Assembly: GCA_963820075.1 (NCBI GenBank)
Contig: CAWFYS010000019.1
Coordinates: 1-64,000 of the forward strand
Origin: Kumtagia sp963820075
Lineage (GTDB): Bacteria > Pseudomonadota > Alphaproteobacteria > Rhizobiales > Rhizobiaceae
DNA length: 64,000 nucleotides
Direction: 5' to 3'
Below the pieces are notes generated by a model. That model did no database searches, was not told the origin of the DNA, and saw only the letters and a program-made list of their open reading frames with translations. Positions 18,994-30,283 of this stretch are shown piece by piece (position 1 is the stretch's first letter; each line of letters starts with the position of its first letter). A program made the position numbers and the translations under genes.

Positions 18994-19938
18994 ATGCCGG
19001 ACACCATCGCGCCGCCACCGCCGGCCTCCTCGGATCGCGAGGAGAGGATCGGCCTGCTCCTGGTCTTCCTGTCGGCATTCGCCTGGAGCACCGGCGGAGC
19101 CATCGCGCGCTTCCTCGAAGCGGACGACGACTGGACCGTCGTGTTCTGGCGTTCATTGTTCGCGGCGCTGTTCCTGCTCAGCTTCCTGGTGCTTCGCGAC
19201 GGCGTCCGCGGTGCCGCCGCGCAGTTCCGGGCGATGGGCTGGCCGGGCATCGTGGTCGCTCTTTGTTTTGCGACCGCATCGAGTTGCTTCGTGCTTGCCA
19301 TAGCCCACACCACGATCGCCAACGTCCTGCTGATCAATGCCGGTGTGCCGCTTATCGCGGCCCTGCTCGGCTGGCTGATTTTCCGTGAAACCGTCTCGCG
19401 CGCCACCTGGGCCGCGATCTTCACGGTGCTGGCCGGCGTTGCGATCATGGTTTCGGGGTCCTTCGACGGCGGCATCTCGCCGGTCGGAGACCTGCTGGCC
19501 ATGACGATCGCGGTGTGCTTCGCCTCCGCCACGGTCGTCACGCGTCGCTATTCGGGCGTGCGGATGACCTCGGCCGTCTGCCTCGGCACCATCATCGCCT
19601 GCATGGCCGCCTTGCTGATGTCCGGGTCGCTCTCCGTCTCCTGGCGCGACCTGGGGCTGCTGTTTGCTTTCGGCGCGCTCAATCTCGGCCTGGGCATGGC
19701 CTTGTTCGCGAGTGGCGCACGGCTTGTGCCGGCCTCCATGGCGGCCTTGCTCGGAACCTTCGAGACCATTGCCGCTCCGGTATGGGTCTGGCTGATCCAT
19801 GGCGAGGTGCCGTCGGGGCGCACCGTTCTTGGCGGAGCCGTGGTGTTTGCCGCGCTCCTGGCGCATATCGGCATGGAGATCGGCAGGCAGGCTCGCGCGA
19901 CGCGGCCCGGGGTCGCGGGAATTCCGGCGCCCCATTGA
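18994..19938 (+). CDS. EamA/DMT-family transporter
   Basis: Ten-helix drug/metabolite transporter with two EamA repeats, 314 residues from the chosen start. First repeat begins ERIGLLLVFLSAFAWSTGGAIARFL and the second PVGDLLAMTIAVCFASATVVTRRY; each is about 140 residues. The open frame extends upstream to 18844, but those 50 residues are not hydrophobic and look non-coding, so ATG 18994 is preferred although its ribosome site is weak. Substrate is not predictable. It lies between scfR and the putrescine importer without tight spacing to either. Confidence 0.8.
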   Translation: MPDTIAPPPPASSDREERIGLLLVFLSAFAWSTGGAIARFLEADDDWTVVFWRSLFAALFLLSFLVLRDGVRGAAAQFRAMGWPGIVVALCFATASSCFVLAIAHTTIANVLLINAGVPLIAALLGWLIFRETVSRATWAAIFTVLAGVAIMVSGSFDGGISPVGDLLAMTIAVCFASATVVTRRYSGVRMTSAVCLGTIIACMAALLMSGSLSVSWRDLGLLFAFGALNLGLGMALFASGARLVPASMAALLGTFETIAAPVWVWLIHGEVPSGRTVLGGAVVFAALLAHIGMEIGRQARATRPGVAGIPAPH

Positions 19939-20283
19939 CAGCGTCGGCGCGGACGGGGCAACTTGGCCGCATCGGCAAAAAACGAGCAGGCGTGTTTTGC
20001 CAGCATCCGCACTGGGCCGCGTTGGGGGTAGTGAATATCTTGCAGGACAGGGCTCGGCCGCGATGGCTGGCATGACGGAACTGCCGTTTCGGTCGGCCTC
20101 AAGGGGCAGGGCTCTCCGCTATTCCCTCAAGTTCCCGCGTTTTCGCGATGCACACCGGTCCGCCTCGATGGAACGAAGGCGTACCGGCCAACCAGAACTT
20201 GTCGCACTCGTGCGTGCCAATTCGCCCGCGGCAGCCCTGCCATGCATGGCCCGCCGGAGAAGGTCAATGAAAAGGAGAAAAGC
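19939..20283. other. Intergenic region upstream of potF
   Basis: About 345 bp. The only clear element is a good ribosome site (GAAAAGGAGAAAAGC) directly before the potF start. The region should contain the promoter of the putrescine transport operon. I see no RNA gene or strong hairpin here. Confidence 0.5.
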
Positions 20284-21381
20284 ATGATCCGCAAAGCGCT
20301 CTGGCTGCCCGCAGCCACGGCCGTTCTGGCGGCGTTCATCACTGGTGCGAGTGCACAGGATCGCGTCGTCAACATCTACAACTGGTCGGATTACATCGAC
20401 CAGTCGATCATCGAGGATTTCACCAAGGAAACCGGCATCAAGGTCGTCTACGACGTCTTCGATTCCAACGAAATCCTGGAGACCAAGCTGCTCGCCGGCG
20501 GCAGCGGCTACGACATCGTCGTGCCGACCGCCAACTTCCTGGCGCGCCAGATCGAGGCAGGCGTGTTCCAGAAGCTCGACAAGTCGAAGCTGCCGAACCT
20601 CGTCAATATGTGGGACGTGGTGAATGAGCGCACCGCAAAATACGATCCCGGCAACGAATACTCGATCAACTACATGTGGGGCACGGTCGGCATCGGCTTC
20701 AACGTCAACAAGATCAAGGAAGCGCTCGGCATCGACAGGGTCGACAGTTGGGATGTCGTGTTCAAGCCCGAGAACATCTCGAAGCTCGCCGGCTGCGGCG
20801 TCCACATGCTCGATTCCCCGGCCGACATGATTCCGACGGTGCTCAACTATCTCGGGCTGGATCCGGAATCCAAGTCGGCGGAGGACTTCGCCAGGGTCGA
20901 GGAAACTCTGATGGCGATCCGGCCGCATATCCGCAAGTTCCACTCCTCCGAATACATCAATGCGCTCGCCAATGGCGACATCTGCTTGGCGGTCGGCTGG
21001 TCCGGCGACATCTTGCAGGCGCGCGACCGCGCGGCGGAGGCCGACCAGGGCGTCGTGATCGATTATATCGTCCCGAAGGAGGGCGCCGAAATGTGGTTCG
21101 ATCAGATGGCGATCACGGCCGACGCCAAGAATGTCGCCGAGGCGCACGAGTTCCTGAATTACATGATGAAGCCGGAGGTCGCGGCGAAGGCGAGCAATTT
21201 CATCTTCTATGCGGACGGCAACAAGGCCGCGCAGCAGTTCATCGACAAGGAGATCCTCGAAAATCCGGCGATCTATCCGGACGAGGCGATGCTGGCGGAA
21301 CTCTTCACGGTGGCGCCGTACAACTCCAAGACCCAGCGCCTGATAACGCGCGCATGGACCAGGATCGTCACCGGGCAGTGA
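20284..21381 (+). CDS. potF: Putrescine/polyamine ABC transporter substrate-binding protein
   Basis: PotF/PotD-type periplasmic binding protein of 365 residues. A signal peptide (IRKALWLPAATAVLAAFITGASA) precedes QDRVVNIYNWSDYID, the hallmark start of polyamine-binding proteins. Later conserved stretches are VPTANFLARQIEAGVF and YMWGTVGIGFNV. ATG 20284 is chosen because AAAGGAGAAAAGC is directly upstream; an in-frame ATG at 20242 lacks one. First gene of a four-gene importer. The Trp/Asp residues expected in a diamine site fit putrescine, and the PuuA/PuuB-like genes nearby support it. Confidence 0.9.
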   Translation: MIRKALWLPAATAVLAAFITGASAQDRVVNIYNWSDYIDQSIIEDFTKETGIKVVYDVFDSNEILETKLLAGGSGYDIVVPTANFLARQIEAGVFQKLDKSKLPNLVNMWDVVNERTAKYDPGNEYSINYMWGTVGIGFNVNKIKEALGIDRVDSWDVVFKPENISKLAGCGVHMLDSPADMIPTVLNYLGLDPESKSAEDFARVEETLMAIRPHIRKFHSSEYINALANGDICLAVGWSGDILQARDRAAEADQGVVIDYIVPKEGAEMWFDQMAITADAKNVAEAHEFLNYMMKPEVAAKASNFIFYADGNKAAQQFIDKEILENPAIYPDEAMLAELFTVAPYNSKTQRLITRAWTRIVTGQ

Positions 21382-21443
21382 CGCATATCCGTCCCGGCGG
21401 CCCGGCCGCCGGGACCCTTCGACCAAGGGGACGCGCGAAAATC

Positions 21444-22586
21444 ATGAAATCACTGGGCAGCATTCGCAGGAGTTTCGCGCCGTGGACCGATCCCGGCGCG
21501 AAGCCCTACATAGTATTCGAGAACGTGACCAAGCGGTTCGGCGATTTCACCGCTGTCAACGATCTTTCCCTCTCCATCTACGAGCGCGAATTCTTTGCAC
21601 TTCTCGGCGCCTCGGGCTGCGGTAAATCCACGCTGCTGCGCATGCTGGCCGGCTTCGACGAGCCGACTTCGGGGCGCATACTGCTGGACGGGCAGGATCT
21701 GCGCGGCATTCCGCCCTACCGCCGTCCGGTCAACATGATGTTCCAGTCCTACGCGCTTTTTCCGCATATGACGGTCGAGCAGAACATCGCCTTCGGCCTC
21801 AAGCAGGAAGGCATGCCCAAACCCGAGATCGAGAAGCGTGTCGCCGAGATGCTCAGGCTGGTGAAGCTCACGCAGTTCGCCAAGCGCAAGCCGCATCAGC
21901 TTTCCGGCGGCCAGCGACAACGCGTCGCGCTGGCCCGTTCGGTTGCCAAGCGGCCCAAGGTTCTTCTGCTCGACGAACCGCTCGGCGCGCTCGACAAGAA
22001 GCTGCGCGAGGAGACGCAGTTCGAGCTCATGGATCTTCAGCAGAAACTTGGCCTCACCTTCGTGGTCGTCACCCACGATCAGGAGGAGGCCATGACCATG
22101 GCCGACCGCATCGCCATTCTCGACAAGGGCCAGGTCATGCAGGTGGCCACCCCGGCCGAGGTGTACGAGGCGCCGGGTTCGCGCTTCGTTGCCGGTTTCG
22201 TCGGCAACATCAACATGTTCGAAGGCAAGGTCGCGGCCCGCAACGGCGCCGGCGTCAACATCGCCGTCGGCGATACCGGCATGACGATCCGCTCCGAAAG
22301 CGGCGGCGACGTGCCCGCCGGCACGCAGGTCGCCTTCGCGATCCGGCCAGAAAAAATCGCCGTCTCGTCGAGGCAGCCCGCCGAGGGCCTTAATGCCGCC
22401 GAAGGCGAGATTTTCGACCTCGCCTATCTCGGCGACATGACCGTCTATTACGTGCGGCTTGCCAGCGGGCAGGTGATCAAGGCCAGTTCGCTCAACGCAT
22501 CCCGCGTGACCGAGGACCCGCTCACCTGGAACGATCGGGCCTGGATTTCCTTCCGGCCCGACGCCGGCGTCGTGCTGACGCGTTAG
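21444..22586 (+). CDS. potG: Putrescine ABC transporter ATP-binding protein
   Basis: PotG/PotA-type ATPase of 380 residues. Walker A is GASGCGKST, the Q-loop MMFQSYALFPHMTV, the signature LSGGQRQR, Walker B VLLLDEP, and the switch His lies in VVTHDQEEAMTMADR. A TOBE domain follows from about residue 290. The frame is open far upstream, but ATG 21444 gives the N-terminus typical of PotG (IRRSFAPWTDPGAKPYIVFENVTKRFGDF). Directly downstream of potF and upstream of the permeases. Confidence 0.92.
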   Translation: MKSLGSIRRSFAPWTDPGAKPYIVFENVTKRFGDFTAVNDLSLSIYEREFFALLGASGCGKSTLLRMLAGFDEPTSGRILLDGQDLRGIPPYRRPVNMMFQSYALFPHMTVEQNIAFGLKQEGMPKPEIEKRVAEMLRLVKLTQFAKRKPHQLSGGQRQRVALARSVAKRPKVLLLDEPLGALDKKLREETQFELMDLQQKLGLTFVVVTHDQEEAMTMADRIAILDKGQVMQVATPAEVYEAPGSRFVAGFVGNINMFEGKVAARNGAGVNIAVGDTGMTIRSESGGDVPAGTQVAFAIRPEKIAVSSRQPAEGLNAAEGEIFDLAYLGDMTVYYVRLASGQVIKASSLNASRVTEDPLTWNDRAWISFRPDAGVVLTR

Positions 22587-22595
22587 GAGGCGGTC

Positions 22596-23564
22596 ATGTC
22601 GAATACGGCGGCTCCTTCCTCGCCCGTCGCGGCCCCGGCCTCCGCCGTTCAGGCTCCGGCGGTGCGTTCGTCATTTGTCAGCGCGGTGGTCAGCCGCCTC
22701 GTCATCATCGTTCCCTATGCGTGGCTGCTGGTCTTCTTCCTGATACCCTTCGCCATCGTCTTCAAGATTTCGCTGTCGCAGACGGCAATCGCCATGCCGC
22801 CCTACACGCCGGTGTTCACACTTGACACCTTCTTCGACAGCCTGCGGGAACTGAGCTTCGACAACTACATCTGGCTGACCGAGGACGCTCTCTACTTCAA
22901 CGCCTATATTTCCAGCCTGGTTATTGCCGGGATCTCGACCTTCATCACGCTGCTGGTCGGCTTCCCGATCGCTTACGGAATGGCGCGGGCGCCTTCGACG
23001 ATCCGCCCAACCCTGTTGATGCTGGTCATCCTGCCGTTCTGGACGAGCTTCCTGATCCGCGTCTACGCCTGGATCGGCATTCTGAAGCCGGAGGGTCTGC
23101 TCAATCAAGTGCTGCTGGCCACCGGCATCATCGATCAGCCGCTCATTATCTTGAACACGCATACGGCGATCTTCATCGGCATCGTCTATTCCTACCTGCC
23201 CTTCATGGTGCTGCCGCTCTACTCGTCGCTGGAAAAGATGGACTATTCGCTGATCGAGGCGGCGCAGGATCTTGGCTGTCCGCCGATAAGCGCCTTCTGG
23301 AAGATCACTTTCCCGCTTTCCCTGCCGGGCGTGGTCGCCGGCTGCCTGCTGGTCTTCATCCCGGCCGTCGGCGAGTTCGTCATCCCCGACCTGCTCGGCG
23401 GCTCTCAGACGCTGATGATCGGCAAGACCCTATGGAACGAGTTTTTCGCCAACCGTGACTGGCCGGTCGCGTCGGCCGTGGCGGTGATCCTGCTCCTGGT
23501 TCTCGTCGTTCCGATCATGATCTTCCAGAACGCGCAGGCGCGCGCGCAGGAGCAGGGACGATGA
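22596..23564 (+). CDS. potH: Putrescine ABC transporter permease PotH-like
   Basis: Inner-membrane permease of 322 residues with a long cytoplasmic N-terminus and six predicted helices. The EAA loop is EAAQDLGCPPISAFWKITFPLSLPG near residue 225. AGGAGG is directly upstream of ATG 22596. Its stop overlaps the potI start by four bases (ATGA), indicating coupled translation of the two permeases. Confidence 0.92.
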   Translation: MSNTAAPSSPVAAPASAVQAPAVRSSFVSAVVSRLVIIVPYAWLLVFFLIPFAIVFKISLSQTAIAMPPYTPVFTLDTFFDSLRELSFDNYIWLTEDALYFNAYISSLVIAGISTFITLLVGFPIAYGMARAPSTIRPTLLMLVILPFWTSFLIRVYAWIGILKPEGLLNQVLLATGIIDQPLIILNTHTAIFIGIVYSYLPFMVLPLYSSLEKMDYSLIEAAQDLGCPPISAFWKITFPLSLPGVVAGCLLVFIPAVGEFVIPDLLGGSQTLMIGKTLWNEFFANRDWPVASAVAVILLLVLVVPIMIFQNAQARAQEQGR

Positions 23565-24379
23565 GCGGGAACTGGAGCCGTTTCAACATTGCCTCCATCG
23601 TGCTGGGCTTCGCGTTCCTCTATCTGCCGATCGTGCTTCTGATCGTCTTTTCCTTCAACGAGTCCAAGCTGGTCACTGTGTGGGGCGGCTTCTCGTTCAA
23701 ATGGTACTATTCGCTGTTTCAGAATCAGGGGTTGATGGACGCCGCCTGGGTCACGCTGCGCGTCGGCCTGGTCTCGGCCACGATTGCCACGGTGTTGGGC
23801 ACGCTCGGCGCGCTGTCGCTCACCCGCTACACACGTTTTCGCGGCCGCGTGCTGTTTTCTGGAATGGTGTTCGCGCCGCTCGTGATGCCGGAAGTGATTA
23901 CGGGCCTGTCGCTGCTTTTGCTGTTCGTGGCGATCGGCCTTGATCGCGGCTTCGTCACCGTCGTCCTTGCGCACGTTACCTTCTCGATGTGCTTTGTTGC
24001 CGTCGTGGTTCAGTCCCGGCTGGTGAGCTTCGACCGTTCGCTCGAGGAGGCGGCGATGGATCTGGGTGCGCCGCCGGTCAGGACCTTTTTCCAGGTGACG
24101 CTGCCGGTCATCATGCCGGCGATCGTATCGGGCTGGATGCTCGCCTTCACGCTGTCGCTCGACGACCTCGTGATCGCCAGCTTCACGTCGGGGCCGGGGG
24201 CCACGACATTGCCGATGAAGATCTACAGCCAGGTCCGTCTTGGCGTGACGCCGGAAATCAACGCCGCCTGCACGCTGCTGATCGCGGTGGTGGCGGTGGG
24301 CGTCATCGTCGTTTCCATTGTCAACAAGCGGCGCGAGGTTCAGCGCCTGCGCGACGAGCAGGCCGCGCAGCGCGGGTAG
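23561..24379 (+). CDS. potI: Putrescine ABC transporter permease PotI-like
   Basis: Second permease, 272 residues, with six helices and the EAA loop EEAAMDLGAPPVRTFFQVTLPVIMP near residue 165. It completes the potFGHI importer. The C-terminus is charged (NKRREVQRLRDEQAAQRG). The gene ends 40 bp from the convergent AsmA gene. Confidence 0.92.
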   Translation: MSGNWSRFNIASIVLGFAFLYLPIVLLIVFSFNESKLVTVWGGFSFKWYYSLFQNQGLMDAAWVTLRVGLVSATIATVLGTLGALSLTRYTRFRGRVLFSGMVFAPLVMPEVITGLSLLLLFVAIGLDRGFVTVVLAHVTFSMCFVAVVVQSRLVSFDRSLEEAAMDLGAPPVRTFFQVTLPVIMPAIVSGWMLAFTLSLDDLVIASFTSGPGATTLPMKIYSQVRLGVTPEINAACTLLIAVVAVGVIVVSIVNKRREVQRLRDEQAAQRG

Positions 24380-24418
24380 GCGGCGGGTCGGGCATGCAGG
24401 CGGGCGCCGCCGCCACCG

Positions 24419-26242
24419 TCAATTCGCCGTTTGGCCGTCAGTCGTCGGCGAGATGAACGAGGCGCTCCACGAGCCGCCCACGAAGAATGACGCTTCCTCG
24501 GTCGCCGCGCTGCCCGGCGCCGGGACCGGGCCGATGCCGCCCGTCAGCGCCAGTCCGCTGTCGGCATAGGACGCCAGGCCGGAAGCCCAGAGCCTGCGGC
24601 CGCCGAACCGGGCTTCCGCCTTCTCGATCCGCGCGACGCCGTCGACGATCCGGGCTTCGAAGTCGGCGCCGTCAATGGCGAGGCTGCCGTCCGAAGCCTG
24701 TTCGAGCGGGAAGAAGCCGCCCTTGCCATAAAGCTCCATGAAAGCGGCCAGATCGAATTGCGACAGGGCTCCGGGGCCGAAACGCGCGGTGAGGCGTCCG
24801 CTGCCGGTCTGGAGGATGGACTGGACGTCGGCGCCCTTGCCGTTCAGCGCGAGCGATACCGAGCCGCGGCCGGTCGGCACGAGCAGTTTCATGCCTATGG
24901 CCGATCCGAACGCGCTGCCATTGACGTCAGTCGCCGCGGCGTTCACTTCGGTGACCGTTCCTTCCGCCCGGCGAATAATCCGGAACCCGGCGCGCAACTC
25001 GCCCTCGAAAGCGGTCGCATCGAGTATGTCGAAGGCCGCGAACCCGTCCTGGATCTTGACGGTGGCAGCAGTGTCCGACAGTTCGAACCCGCCGATGCCG
25101 GCTTGTCCGGCTGAAAGCCGCAAGTCCAGCGTGACAGGGGAAAGGCGGCGTGCCTCCGACCCGGATGGCTGGCTCGTCAGCGGCAGCAGCGTCGCGAGCA
25201 ACTCGCCGAGTTTGAGCCTTTCGAAGGCCAACGAGCCCGATAAGCTCGGCGCCTTGGCGAAATTGAGCTCGATCGCGCCGCTCGCTTTGTCGCCGTTCAG
25301 TTGCAGTTCGGCCTGATCCAGCTTCAGACGGCGGGCATCGCCTTGTGCGGTTGCCGAGACGGTGATTGCGTGCAGCTTCTCCCATCCCGCGAGTTCGATG
25401 CCGATCCAGTTGGCGAGCCTGTCGAGCGAAGCCGCAGCCAGGGAAAACCTGCCGTCGAGAAAGGGCGAGCCGTCGAGCTTCGTGGTGCCGTCGAACGAAG
25501 CGGTCAAGGGCGTGGACTCGATCGAGACATGCAATGGCGCCATGCCGCCGGCGAGCAGCATGAGCGGCGTCGGGCTTTGCAGGTCCATTGTCACGCTTTC
25601 GCCCCGCCACACACCGCGCGCGGCGAGACTGACGGCTGCATTGAGCGCCGGCCAGTTGAAGCTTGCCTCGATGCCGGTGACAAGAGGCGCCGCCTTCCCA
25701 TCGCGGACGATTAGGACCTGCCCCCCCGCGATACGCATGCTGCCGAACCTGTCCGACGGCAGCTGGGAAGGCGCGGCTGACTGCGAGCCCTGCCCGACGG
25801 CCGCACGGGCCCGCTCTACCGCCGCCCAAAACCGCCCTCTGCCGGCGAACGCGCGCACCAGACCGCCTTGCGCATCAGCATCGATGGTCAAGGTGGGGCG
25901 CACGAAGTGCGCCGCGGTGAAAACGGCATCGCCGCGCATGGCCGCCATCGGGGAAAGCTCGATCTCCATGCGTTCGACCTTGCCCACGGCGCCGGCCGAC
26001 TGCGCTTGAGGATCCGAGAACGTCACATTGGTCAGCACCGCGCGCAGCCGCGGCCAGATCTCGATCACCGGCGGCGCGCCTATTTCGACGCTGTAGCCGC
26101 TCCAGGCACCGATCTCCTTGGCGATGCGGTCGCGTATGATGCGGGTGGAGGCGACGTAGGGAGTCGCCACGAAAATGACGCCGGCAAGCACGATCGCGGC
26201 GGCCAGCGCCCAGATGCTTCGCCTCACTGTTGCCGAAGCCAT
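24419..26242 (-). CDS. AsmA family protein
   Basis: 607-residue envelope protein. A single N-terminal membrane helix (WALAAAIVLAGVIFVATPYVA, residues 10-30) anchors it in the inner membrane; the rest is a long beta-rich periplasmic region with an AsmA-like N-domain (VEIGAPPVIEIWPRLRAVLTNVTFSD) and a C-terminal AsmA-like repeat (ADFEARIVDGVARIEKAEARFGG). AsmA-like proteins are linked to lipid transport and outer-membrane biogenesis. ATG 26242 is chosen since the helix follows directly; the upstream extension to 26398 is low in hydrophobicity and unlike the family. Confidence 0.82.
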   Translation of the reverse strand: MASATVRRSIWALAAAIVLAGVIFVATPYVASTRIIRDRIAKEIGAWSGYSVEIGAPPVIEIWPRLRAVLTNVTFSDPQAQSAGAVGKVERMEIELSPMAAMRGDAVFTAAHFVRPTLTIDADAQGGLVRAFAGRGRFWAAVERARAAVGQGSQSAAPSQLPSDRFGSMRIAGGQVLIVRDGKAAPLVTGIEASFNWPALNAAVSLAARGVWRGESVTMDLQSPTPLMLLAGGMAPLHVSIESTPLTASFDGTTKLDGSPFLDGRFSLAAASLDRLANWIGIELAGWEKLHAITVSATAQGDARRLKLDQAELQLNGDKASGAIELNFAKAPSLSGSLAFERLKLGELLATLLPLTSQPSGSEARRLSPVTLDLRLSAGQAGIGGFELSDTAATVKIQDGFAAFDILDATAFEGELRAGFRIIRRAEGTVTEVNAAATDVNGSAFGSAIGMKLLVPTGRGSVSLALNGKGADVQSILQTGSGRLTARFGPGALSQFDLAAFMELYGKGGFFPLEQASDGSLAIDGADFEARIVDGVARIEKAEARFGGRRLWASGLASYADSGLALTGGIGPVPAPGSAATEEASFFVGGSWSASFISPTTDGQTAN

Positions 26243-26433
26243 ATGCTCGTTGCCACCCCATTCCCGGAAGTCGCGCAGCCGGCTTCCCTTTTGCGGGTTT
26301 AGCGGACCGCCATCCCATTGCAAGCCATGGTGCGCACGCGATCGGCTTGCGCGCAACGGGCTTGCGTGGTTCTTGCGCTTGTGCGCCGCACTATGCATAA
26401 GCGCGACTCTTCATCTTTCAGGGAGGAAGGCCC

Positions 26434-28392
<1,959 letters not shown>

Positions 28393-28468
28393 GGGTCTGC
28401 GACGCTCAGATCAAAAGCCAACGCCCGTTCCGGTATCGGGCTGGTGTACTGACTTACTGATTTAGACT

Positions 28469-28514
28469 AAGCAGACTTGCGTAGCTTCGCCCCCGCTTCG
28501 CCTGCTTAGCCTCT
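28469..28514. repeat. Short dispersed palindromic repeat D, copy 2
   Basis: Near-identical copy of the 46-bp repeat at 15681-15726, including the AAGCAG/CTGCTT arms. It lies 77 bp after the acetoacetyl-CoA synthetase stop. Confidence 0.75.
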
Positions 28515-29297
28515 CCAACAGCAAACTTGTCGAGCGTGCCGAGGCGTCGGAAGCCGCCGTCGCCGCTGCGCTCGAAGGCTTGACTTCCCCCGGCGGACCA
28601 TTTGCGCATCCCTTGGTCCGCTATGGACCGCCCGCCCTTTCTATCCTTCTCCTTGGGGTGGTGGGCGGTCCTCCGCAAATGCCTGTCTTGCCGAGCCGTT
28701 ACGGACCCTTCCGAGAATCTCGGACATGCAATGGCAAAGGCAAGCGGCGGGCTGTCCGGTCGCATATTTGGCCATGGGTGGCTGGACGGCCCGTAGGTTC
28801 TATCGCCGCGCATGGACAGAGGCGCGACGGCAGCGGACCACTGTTCTCTGAGGTGCGGGTGGTCCGCTGGAAATCGCTTCGTGCGGAATGTCGAAATCGG
28901 TGCTATATCTGAGCCATGGCCGAAGAGAATGTGACGCTCGAGTTCATCGGAATGCACCCTGGAGCGGCTGACTCCGGTGACCGACCGCGCAAGGTAGAGG
29001 ACAAGGAGTTGAGCCAATGAGGATACTCGCCGGAGGGCGTCAGGTCTACGATCGTCTAGTGGGCGCAAGGAGGCGAGCGCTGATCAGCATGCGCAAGGAA
29101 CCATTCAGCGAGAAGGCCGATCAATTCTACAGGAGGGAGCAGCAGATAGCTGTTCAACGCGACTGCCAAGATGCTGGGCGGACTTGGATCGTCCTGAGGT
29201 GCGAGTGGTCCGCATTTATCCCCGGCCCAGTTTAACCCCCGTTTTTAACCCCCACCAGCGTCCAGTTAGCTAAGTATTTGAATTTTAAGGGAAATTT
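28515..29297. other. Intergenic region with hairpins and decayed sequence
   Basis: About 780 bp without an intact gene. A hairpin with 9-bp arms GCGGACCAC/GTGGTCCGC spans 28833-28867, and the flanking motif GAGGTGCG-GTGGTCCGC recurs at about 29198. Reading frames are short and interrupted. A small pseudogene candidate is listed separately at 28917. The region ends at tRNA-Glu. Confidence 0.5.
28917..29020 (+). pseudogene. Possible remnant of a small coiled-coil protein gene
   Basis: ATG 28917 opens MAEENVTLEFIG, which resembles the start of a small rhizobial protein family beginning ..LEFIG-(K/R)-LERLT.. followed by a coiled coil. Here the frame changes after LEFIG; a one-base shift gives LERLTPVTDRAR and then a stop. 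The expected 60-70 residue protein is not present. This is recalled similarity, not a search result. Confidence 0.3.
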
Positions 29298-29372
29298 TGG
29301 TACGCCCAAGGGGAATCGAACCCCTGTTTGCGCCGTGAGAGGGCGCCGTCCTGACCGCTAGACGATGGGCGC
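29298..29372 (-). tRNA. tRNA-Glu (CTC)
   Basis: Reverse strand folds as a tRNA of 75 nt including an encoded CCA end. The acceptor arm is GCGCCCA/TGGGCGT, the anticodon stem GCGCC/GGCGC holds loop CTCTCAC with anticodon CTC, and the T arm is CAGGGG-TTCGATT-CCCCTT. The D-arm TCGTCTAGCGGTCAGGACG is typical of tRNA-Glu. Confidence 0.95.
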
Positions 29373-29485
29373 TGAGCCAGTAGGCCGTACTTAGGCTGGC
29401 CGATTGGAAAATGCAACCGGGTTTCGGAGCCGTGCGGGAGTGTTTCGAAGCCGGTTCGGAATGCCGACGCGGCCGGCCGCCAAGT

Positions 29486-29899
29486 TCAGCGCTTCGGCTG
29501 GATCAGATCCCACTTGTTGCCATAGAGGTCGGCGAATACCGCTACCGTGCCATAAGGCTCGTGACGCGGCGGCTCCATGAAAGCCACACCCGCGGCCAGC
29601 ATCGCGGCGTGGTCGCGGGCGAAGTCGTCGGTCTCCAGGAACAGGAAGACCCGGCCGCCGGTCTGGTCGCCGACGCGGCTTTGCTGCGCTTCGTCGGATG
29701 CCTGCGCGAGCAGCAGGCGGACGCCGCCTTCAGCGGGGCCGACAGTTACCCAGCGCTTGCCGCCGCCAAGATCGACGTCTTCGAACAAGGCGAAGCCGAG
29801 CTTTCGCGTGTACCAGCCTATCGCCTCGTCATAGTCCGCCACGACCAGCGCGGCGGTCGCAATGCGTCGCGCCGGCATCGATTGAGCCGGCCCGCTCAT
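29486..29899 (-). CDS. VOC-family (glyoxalase-like) protein
   Basis: Single vicinal-oxygen-chelate domain, 137 residues: two beta-alpha-beta-beta-beta units starting RIATAALVVADYDEAIGWYTRKLGF and RVFLFLETDDFARDHAAMLAAGV, ending FADLYGNKWDLIQ. It resembles glyoxalase/bleomycin-resistance or 2-epi-5-epi-valiolone-like VOC proteins of unknown substrate. ATG 29899 overlaps the stop of the upstream membrane protein gene (ATGA), implying co-translation. An open frame extends to 30580, but that upstream part belongs to the neighbour. Confidence 0.82.
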   Translation of the reverse strand: MSGPAQSMPARRIATAALVVADYDEAIGWYTRKLGFALFEDVDLGGGKRWVTVGPAEGGVRLLLAQASDEAQQSRVGDQTGGRVFLFLETDDFARDHAAMLAAGVAFMEPPRHEPYGTVAVFADLYGNKWDLIQPKR

Positions 29900-30283
29900 T
29901 GCGCCGTGACGGCGTAGCGCCCCACCGTGCGGCGCCGGGCGAGATCGTAGAGGATGATGGCGTGCGATCCATCCGGGCAATTCGACGTCCAGCGACAGCC
30001 GGTCGCCGGACAGCGCCTGCGACACGATCCTGGCACCGCTGGGAAGAGCGATCTCGCCTTCCAGCGCCGCCCCTGTCGGGACCGGGATGTCGGCAATGGG
30101 CATCTCCGGGGTGGCGACGACCTCCGTGCGCGTCTTGTAGACAATCGCGCCCACGACCGCCATAAGGGCGAGGAACAGAAGCCCGAGATTGACCGCGACG
30201 AAGCGGACAAGCTTCTTGCGCACCTTTTCGACCGCCGGGTCTAGGGGCTTCTCCTCTTCGTCATCGAATGCGGGCCGTATCAT
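29896..30283 (-). CDS. Single-pass membrane protein of unknown function (frameshift near 29975)
   Basis: About 128 residues after correcting one base. A charged cytoplasmic N-terminus (FDDEEEKPLDPAVEKVRKKLVR) precedes one helix (FVAVNLGLLFLALMAVVGAIVY, residues 28-49) and a periplasmic beta-rich part ending DGSHAIILYDLARRRTVGRYAVTAQ. The frame breaks at a CCGGG run at 29973-29977; skipping one G restores the ending at 29896. It overlaps the VOC gene by 4 nt. Its ATG (30281-30283) overlaps the ATG of the divergent pseudouridine synthase. I do not recognise a named family beyond similarity to rhizobial DUF-type proteins. Confidence 0.65.
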
